A stretch of 13,672 bases of DNA from DASPWW01 sp035637595. GTDB taxonomy: Bacteria; Actinomycetota; Thermoleophilia; Solirubrobacterales; 70-9. Position 1 is the first letter of the stretch; the number at the start of each line of letters is the position of its first letter. A program made the translations under genes and the position numbers. The DNA lies in the NCBI GenBank assembly GCA_035637595.1, contig DASPWW010000058.1, positions 1 to 13,672 on the forward strand, written 5' to 3'. Of the stretch, positions 13,575-13,672 are shown in pieces. Under the pieces are notes generated by a model. That model did no database searches. It was not told the origin of the DNA and saw only the letters and a list, made by a program, of their open reading frames with translations.

Positions 13575-13606
13575 TTCCGCTGCTCTAACCGCTGAGCTAC
13601 TCCGGC
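13534..13606 (-). tRNA. tRNA-Met (anticodon CAT)
   Basis: The 73-base gene folds completely. The acceptor stem is GCCGGAG/CTCCGGC with discriminator A. The D arm stem is GCTC/GAGC, and the anticodon stem GCGGA/TCCGC holds the loop ATCATAA, giving anticodon CAT. A 5-base variable loop follows, then the T arm GCAGG-TTCGAAT-CCTGC. The acceptor has a normal first pair and the anticodon stem lacks the three G-C pairs of initiator tRNA, so it is elongator Met, or less likely the CAT-decoding Ile2 tRNA. CCA is not encoded (TCC follows). It overlaps the 3' end of the convergent glycosyltransferase gene by 41 bases. Confidence 0.95.
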
Positions 13607-13616
13607 GGGGCCTCGG

Positions 13617-13622
13617 ATCGTA
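13617..13622 (-). promoter_or_regulatory. -10 element TACGAT for the tRNA-Met gene
   Basis: On the minus strand TACGAT (TANNNT) lies 10 bases before the mature tRNA 5' end, so transcription would start a few bases upstream of the tRNA. The -35 region is not well conserved. The remaining bases to 13672 carry a plus-strand TTGACC (13656-13661) that could be a -35 for a gene beyond the window. Confidence 0.5.
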
Positions 13623-13672
13623 GCGGCGGTCGACGCGGGGCTGGCGAGAGGAACGTTGACCTCGCTATGGGG

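Noticed and set aside
1..13672. Search for CRISPR arrays, insertion sequences, phage genes, rRNA and riboswitches
   Set aside because: No regularly spaced repeats, transposase or integrase motifs, terminal inverted repeats or conserved riboswitch cores were seen on either strand.

Overview
The window is very GC-rich, gene-dense chromosomal DNA. Features that point to a high-GC actinobacterium are frequent GTG/TTG starts, short lipoprotein signal peptides followed by Asp/Thr-rich linkers, TANNNT-type -10 elements placed so close to start codons that the mRNAs would be leaderless, and a tRNA gene without an encoded CCA end. The gene mix (Cys-bearing lipoproteins, a DUF7305-like prepilin, a DUF72 protein) fits the Thermoleophilia/Solirubrobacterales, but that placement is inference.

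Layout. The first ~20 bases look like the 3' end of an unseen upstream gene, followed by hairpins. A lipoprotein gene (137-784, +) converges on a two-gene ABC exporter operon (4456-823, -), and their 3' ends meet in a G-rich repeat with quadruplex potential. The exporter looks heterodimeric, with one canonical and one degenerate ATP site. Divergent from it is a prepilin-like protein with a probable beta-helical DUF7305-type C-terminus (4561-5895, +), then a membrane-anchored six-repeat kelch protein (5947-6942, +).

On the minus strand, three genes for exported proteins run in series: a Tat-type flavin amine oxidase (9397-7919), a DUF4399-like lipoprotein (7840-7367) and a cupredoxin (7364-6957). 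The last two are separated by only 2 bases and are probably translationally coupled. A PaaI-type hotdog thioesterase (9450-9872, +) is divergent from the oxidase and converges on a DUF72 gene (10800-9916, -).

The right end is the most notable part: an 882-aa membrane glycosyltransferase family 2 protein (10926-13574, +) with two nearly identical MshEN-type domains at its N-terminus. MshEN domains bind cyclic di-GMP in type II secretion/type IV pilus ATPases and in the NfrB glycosyltransferase. The protein is therefore a candidate c-di-GMP-controlled polysaccharide synthase with a duplicated sensor. Its last codons lie antisense to a tRNA-Met(CAT) gene (13606-13534, -).

Most products act at or outside the membrane: exporter, pilin-like protein, kelch anchor, secreted oxidase, copper and other lipoproteins, polysaccharide synthase. 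The window reads as a cell-surface neighbourhood built from several independent transcription units, not one large operon. No mobile element, CRISPR array or rRNA was seen. No gene-free stretch exceeds 300 bases.
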